Source: Gammaproteobacteria bacterium (lineage in GTDB: Bacteria; Pseudomonadota; Gammaproteobacteria; Thiohalospirales; Thiohalospiraceae). From it: a stretch of DNA of 49,381 bases. The notes below the pieces were generated by a model. It saw only the letters and a program-made list of their open reading frames with translations. It was not told where the DNA came from and did not search any database. Every line of letters starts with the position of its first letter. Position 1 is the first letter of the stretch. Made by a program: the position numbers and the translations under genes. The stretch is taken from the NCBI GenBank assembly GCA_015491735.1, contig WFVH01000010.1, forward strand, positions 1-49,381, read 5' to 3'. Shown piece after piece: positions 45,209-49,381 of this stretch.

Positions 45209-46804
45209 CTATCTCCTCGACCAGCTCCACGAAGACCACCAACTCCAGATCTCCCACCAGCGGGGGCGGCCGGAGGGTGACTTGCATCCCACCACACTGG
45301 CAGTCGCGCTGCCAAAAACCGAGTCCACCCTGACAGCATCATCAACCGTGGCGCCGCAGTCGGCAACGATGCTTGTATCGGTCCAGGTTTGAATATCACA
45401 CTGCTTTGCAGCGCCAATATCGGTAACCCCGGTTCCGGAGCCATCCGCGTCGAGGTAACTGTTGAATCCTGAACCGGTGATGGTGACGGTACCGTGGCTG
45501 CAACTGACCGAATCGACGGTGACTGCGGGGGTTACCACCAGGTTGACCGGTACGCTGGCCATGGCGCCATTGACGGCATTAACGCTGTAGTTTCCGGGGA
45601 CTAGAGTGGGAGGAATCCGTACCTCCATGGTTGTGAAGGTAACACTCTCCGGCACGAGTTCAAGCGGTGGCTGTTCGCTATTGGTGTGGTGTAAAACAAT
45701 CCGGGTGGCAATATTGTTGTCAGCCGTTGCCACCAGATAGCCCGCGCCGGTAAGCAGTAGTAGCGGGGAGGTTCCAGCGGCTACTTTCGCAATATTTGTC
45801 TGGTGAATTTCGGGAAGCAGCGGCCCGAACAGCGGCCTGTTTTCTGTTGAGGCAGCCATAACCGATGCTGCCGCGGCGCTGCCGCCCATATGGCAACCCA
45901 TGCAATCCAAGGAGGTGCCAATATGACCAAAGAAGGGCTGTTCCTCGTAAGAACCAGCTGTGCCGTTGCCATCCGAATCAGCCTGGATGCTGTGCAGTGA
46001 AGTTGGAGCATGGCATCTGACACAGCCCTGCAAGGTATGATTTGGCGGGGTAGCATCATGGCACAGGCTGCAGGTATGTACCGAACCGCTGCCCGGCTGT
46101 CCCAGCCCGGTTCCGTGGTGGGTCATCATGTTGGCATTGGGGCCGGGAACGAGCAGGCCGCTGGCGTCATCTGTTCCGCCGTTGTGGCAGTAACGGCACC
46201 CTCCCTGCCGGTGCCCGGTCAGGCCAAAGTCGCCGTCTCCAAAGCCGGGATTGGGACTCATGTGGGAAATAACCTTCAACTGCCAGGGCTCCTCGTTGGG
46301 ATCATCAATCAAACTACCGTGACAGGCGTTGCACTCTGCGGCTTGTGCTTTGGCTGTCAGATGGTGAACCGACGCAACTCCCGGTTTTTGCTGATGGCAG
46401 TTAAGGCAGTTCCGAAACGCGGGTGTACCGGGTTCAGGTGAAAAAGCAAAATAGCCACCTGAGGGACGGGCGGGATCCTCGATCCAGTCCAGGGCATGGC
46501 AAGTGGTACATGAGTGGGTGCCGTCAGGGGATTTTTCCGGGAAGGGAGAGGCCGAGTATTTGCCAATCGGCCTACCCACGTGAAGATGATGCCGATCGGG
46601 CAGATACCCCTGTTTGACGGGAGCGGAGCTGCTGTCCGGACTAAAATGGCAGCTACCGCAAACATCCGTTGTCATATTGTTGAATATGCTGTCAGGTATG
46701 CCAAGCTTTTGATTTACCGGAGATGGTGGGGTGCTTGCCCAGGTAACAATGCTACTGAAACCTAACAGCAGCAACAAGAGTGCCCCAGATATTTTGTTAG
46801 CCAA
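45209..46804 (-). CDS. Periplasmic octaheme cytochrome c with C-terminal IPT/TIG-like domain
   Basis: I choose the TTG at 46804 (LANKISGALLLLLLGFSSIV) because GGAGA lies 7 bases upstream and the signal peptide follows at once; cleavage is likely after TWA. Eight CxxCH haem sites follow: CGSCH, CTTCH, CLNCH, CNACH, CRYCH, CSLCH, CVRCH and CMGCH, at about residues 49, 99, 133, 158, 203, 245, 261 and 301. The C-terminal part (about 350-515) has beta-rich Ig-like sequence with HGTVTITGSGFNSY, typical of an IPT/TIG fold. The last 20 residues (RPRWWEIWSWWSSWSWSRR) are Trp-rich and look unlike a normal ending, so a frameshift near 45270 is possible. Electron transfer in the periplasm is the likely role; substrate unknown. 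Confidence 0.88.
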   Translation of the reverse strand: MANKISGALLLLLLGFSSIVTWASTPPSPVNQKLGIPDSIFNNMTTDVCGSCHFSPDSSSAPVKQGYLPDRHHLHVGRPIGKYSASPFPEKSPDGTHSCTTCHALDWIEDPARPSGGYFAFSPEPGTPAFRNCLNCHQQKPGVASVHHLTAKAQAAECNACHGSLIDDPNEEPWQLKVISHMSPNPGFGDGDFGLTGHRQGGCRYCHNGGTDDASGLLVPGPNANMMTHHGTGLGQPGSGSVHTCSLCHDATPPNHTLQGCVRCHAPTSLHSIQADSDGNGTAGSYEEQPFFGHIGTSLDCMGCHMGGSAAAASVMAASTENRPLFGPLLPEIHQTNIAKVAAGTSPLLLLTGAGYLVATADNNIATRIVLHHTNSEQPPLELVPESVTFTTMEVRIPPTLVPGNYSVNAVNGAMASVPVNLVVTPAVTVDSVSCSHGTVTITGSGFNSYLDADGSGTGVTDIGAAKQCDIQTWTDTSIVADCGATVDDAVRVDSVFGSATASVVGCKSPSGRPRWWEIWSWWSSWSWSRR

Positions 46805-46974
46805 GTTCTTGTCTCCGCGCGCCCTATTTGCCGGGGTGGCCTGATGTTGGCCACCGTGAAGCCAGAAAAGCACCAAAGGGAAATTCTTTCGCTGGTTATT
46901 CTTTCTTTACTGGAGTATCGGTTGCGGAAACCTGCAAATCAAACCGTCCATGTGACAGGTTTGTAAATTCCGAT

Positions 46975-47126
46975 GTAACTATTCAGCTCACCCCTGAAAT
47001 CCGCCATTTCTGCGTTGAAAAATGGTCATTTACACGCGCAAACTCCCATTTTTCGCCTTGAACTGACGAATTTCAGGGGCAATCTGAACAGTTACCGGCT
47101 TGTTTCATACTATGCTGAATAGTTAC
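46975..47126 (+). mobile_element. MITE copy D, 152 bp, perfect target-site duplication
   Basis: The element has the same perfect 13-bp inverted ends as copy C and differs from it at only two positions by my reading. It is flanked by the identical 8-mer ATTCCGAT at 46967-46974 and 47127-47134. It inserted upstream of the cytochrome gene, about 170 bp from the start. Confidence 0.93.
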
Positions 47127-47419
47127 ATTCCGATTTTGGATGTTCCCCCCCGATTCGGGAAGGAAATGGTGATGGTTCGAGATACTATTGCCAAAACGAC
47201 CGTTTGGTTTGGGGGGCGGTTTTGGTTCCAAACCCTGCTCTATGTCAGGGAGGAGAAGGGGCGGCGGCTCCTTCCGGTGGCTTGTTTTTTAAAACAGCAC
47301 GTTATAGCGAGGTGTTCTGATGATCAGCGCTTGTATCGCCGGAAGAAACAGTCAGTTTGGCGAAGCTTGGTTGATCGGGAGTTTCCTGATGCCTTGTGTT
47401 TGCGAATCGGCCTGAAGCG
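47127..47419. other. Gap of about 290 bp between MITE D and fabI
   Basis: An open frame runs through it on the plus strand but starts inside the MITE and matches nothing I know. I see no terminator with a clear T-run, no RNA gene and no repeat. Confidence 0.4.
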
Positions 47420-48205
47420 TCATTTGTAGCCCCCCATCCCCAATATATTGAACCCGGAATCCACGTATACAATCTGCCCGGTAATGCCAGAGGCGAGATC
47501 AGAGCAAAGAAATGCTGCCGTATCACCAACCTCATCAATAGTGACATTGCGGCGCAGCGGAGCATTTTCTTCCACATGATCCAGCATCTTGCGGAAGTCG
47601 CTGATTCCGGCAGCGGCGAGCGTGCGGATTGGCCCCGCGGATACCGCATTGACCCGAATGCCGTCGGGTCCCAGCGAGTCTGCCATGTAACGTACGTTGG
47701 CTTCCAGGCTGGCCTTTGCCAGCCCCATCACATTGTAGTTGGGCATGGCGCGTTCGGCGCCAAGATAGCTCAGAGTCAGCATCGCACCACCCCGGGTAGT
47801 CATCATGTTTCTTCCCGTCTTGGCCAGGGCGGAGAAGCTGTAGGAGCTTATCTCATGGGCAATTTTGAAGCCTTCCCGGGAAACGCTGTCCAGATAGGGT
47901 CCTTCCAGCTCGTTACGCGGTGCAAAGGCAACGGAATGGATGATGATGTCGAGACTGTCCCAATAGTCATCCAACCGCTCAAATACAGAATCGATCTCGT
48001 TGTCATCGCTGACATCGCAAGGGAGGGTAATGTCAGAGTCCAGTTCTCCGGCCAAATTTTCCACGCGGGACTGCAGTTTTTCATTCTGATAGGTAAAGGC
48101 CAGCTCGGCTCCTTCCCGGTGCATCGCCTTGGCGATACCCCAAGCAATCGAACGGTTACTGGCGAGTCCAACGATAAGTGCCCGTTTGCCTTTCATAAAA
48201 GCCAT
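47420..48205 (-). CDS. fabI: Enoyl-[acyl-carrier-protein] reductase (NADH), FabI
   Basis: FabI reduces enoyl-ACP in the last step of each fatty-acid elongation round. The 261-residue short-chain-dehydrogenase protein shows [20 protein letters not shown] (cofactor loop), [14 protein letters not shown] and the active-site Tyr and Lys in [20 protein letters not shown] (about residues 156-163). AAGGGAT is 9 bases before the ATG. It is the triclosan-target FabI type. It stands alone between the MITE region and the rRNA operon. Confidence 0.96.
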   Translation of the reverse strand: MAFMKGKRALIVGLASNRSIAWGIAKAMHREGAELAFTYQNEKLQSRVENLAGELDSDITLPCDVSDDNEIDSVFERLDDYWDSLDIIIHSVAFAPRNELEGPYLDSVSREGFKIAHEISSYSFSALAKTGRNMMTTRGGAMLTLSYLGAERAMPNYNVMGLAKASLEANVRYMADSLGPDGIRVNAVSAGPIRTLAAAGISDFRKMLDHVEENAPLRRNVTIDEVGDTAAFLCSDLASGITGQIVYVDSGFNILGMGGYK

Positions 48206-48722
48206 GATCTTTATCCCTTGCTGTTGGTTGGTTCATGCGGCCATACAGTACGGTGTTTTTCTGCGGGAATCAATGTTCAAATGGCGCTTTCATGCCTTGT
48301 TGCACTCGAAATCCACGTAATCAAGGTCGGCGCCAGGTTGCTATTGCCCCGGCATCTATGTAGGTTATGTCCGGCCATCGCGTATTGCTGCGCAGCAAGG
48401 CATCAAAGCGCCCCTGTAGCGTGACGCCTGCCGCAAGTTTTGATAACGCAGTCTGCGCAGCGGCACACGGCGGCCTGTCGTCGCGAAAACAGGTGGTGAG
48501 AGGCTTCAAAGCGTTTCTACGCTGTCAGGCTTGCCCATGGAGCCACCTTTGCCGGCAATTGAGCCTTGATCGGGAGAACGCTTGAAATCCTGAACGCGAT
48601 CGATCGATATTGATGCTGAATAATTGGTTGACGTCCGGGTTTCATCCCGTATAATGCCCACTCTCCCGCTTCCGCTGAAATGCCCGGGGAGTGGGGAAGA
48701 CTGAAAAGTGCAAGAAAAAGTG
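48206..48722. other. Gap upstream of the rRNA promoter, with an imperfect inverted repeat
   Basis: The arms GGCGCTTTCATGCCTTGTTGC (21 bases, 48283-48303) and its near-complement at 48392-48412 match at 19 of 21 positions and could pair in RNA or mark a small element. A 62-codon minus frame (48321-48509) is present but I cannot support it as a gene. No other feature is seen before the rrn promoter. Confidence 0.45.
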
Positions 48723-48750
48723 TTGACGAAAGCTGATTAGGCGATATAAT
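48723..48750 (+). promoter_or_regulatory. rRNA operon promoter
   Basis: TTGACG (48723-48728) and a perfect TATAAT (48745-48750) are separated by 16 bp, followed by a GC-rich discriminator (GGTCGGCC), the pattern of growth-rate and ppGpp-controlled rrn promoters. The start point would be near 48757, 200 bp before mature 16S rRNA. Confidence 0.85.
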
Positions 48751-48798
48751 GGTCGGCCTTGTCGGAGCAAGCCGCTGCTTGATAACCCGGTTGCTTCG

Positions 48799-48812
48799 AA
48801 GCTCTTTAAAAA
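48799..48812 (+). promoter_or_regulatory. boxA antitermination site of the rRNA leader
   Basis: AAGCTCTTTAAAAAA resembles the boxA consensus TGCTCTTTAACA and is in the expected place in the 16S leader. It is the loading site for NusB/S10 in rRNA antitermination; NusA for that complex is encoded at 25896. Confidence 0.65.
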
Positions 48813-48955
48813 ATGATCAGGTAATTTGTGTGGGCGCTTGCGTCGATGGTCTGCAACACCAGATATCGGCAAAAGCACCTTTTATGTTGAGGCTTCGGTC
48901 TCAACGGTGATTATGTCGAACCAAGAGTTAAGCTGCCTTCGGGCAGTGATTGATT

Positions 48956-49381
<426 letters not shown>

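Noticed and set aside
47100-47429. Possible 109-residue protein upstream of fabI
   Set aside because: It begins inside MITE copy D, overlaps the fabI end and matches nothing known.
48321-48509. 62-codon minus frame between fabI and the rRNA promoter
   Set aside because: No ribosome site or family; it overlaps the inverted repeat, so coding is doubtful.

Overview
The window comes from a gammaproteobacterial chromosome. The evidence is the conserved gene order (murJ-ribF-ileS-lspA; metY-rimP-nusA-infB-rbfA-truB-rpsO-pnp; hisBHAFIE-hinT-tatABC), a textbook Pho box, Dam methylase, and a 16S rRNA 5' end with ordinary gammaproteobacterial sequence. A periplasmic multiheme cytochrome c and a SCO-type protein fit a respiring, possibly sulfur- or metal-cycling organism of the Chromatiales type. 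That placement is an inference; I could not run a 16S search.

Layout. 1-411: 3' part of hemJ. 598-6487: minus-strand run murJ, ribF, ileS, lspA. 6561-13272: the phosphate transport regulon pstS-pstC-pstA-pstB-phoU behind a Pho box. 13269-17585: a very large orphan gene facing phoU tail to tail. It encodes a PglY/BrxC-like P-loop ATPase fused to a PglZ-like alkaline-phosphatase-fold domain, the two hallmark activities of BREX/Pgl phage defence in one polypeptide and without other BREX genes. 17586-18652: about 1 kb without recognisable genes, bounded by two copies of a 152-bp mobile repeat. 18690-25070: a small membrane protein, a SCO protein, argF, argD, argA, dam and sodB. 25127-33851: initiator tRNA and the nusA/infB/pnp translation-transcription operon. 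34229-41756: Nudix hydrolase, tat genes, the long his operon with hinT, a conserved unknown, and a DUF1249 protein. 41910-43868: psd, then an IS graveyard (IS3-type and IS200/IS605-type relics) holding a small AT-rich ORF resembling Imm32 immunity proteins. 43903-46804: TPR protein and an octaheme cytochrome c. 47420-48205: fabI. 48723-49381: rrn promoter and the 16S rRNA start.

The most distinctive non-genic signal is a family of about 152-bp elements with 13-bp terminal inverted repeats beginning GTAAC. Four good copies lie at 416, about 17588, 18501 and 46975, and at least three relics are present. Two copies have perfect 8-bp target-site duplications and a third has a 7/8 match, so these are mobile non-autonomous elements (MITEs). 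The GTAA ends and 8-bp duplications suggest mobilisation by an IS66-family transposase. A second, shorter repeat with the core ACCCGGC occurs at four intergenic places. One copy of the MITE abuts the start codon of the ATPase-PglZ fusion gene, which links the defence-like locus to mobile-element activity.
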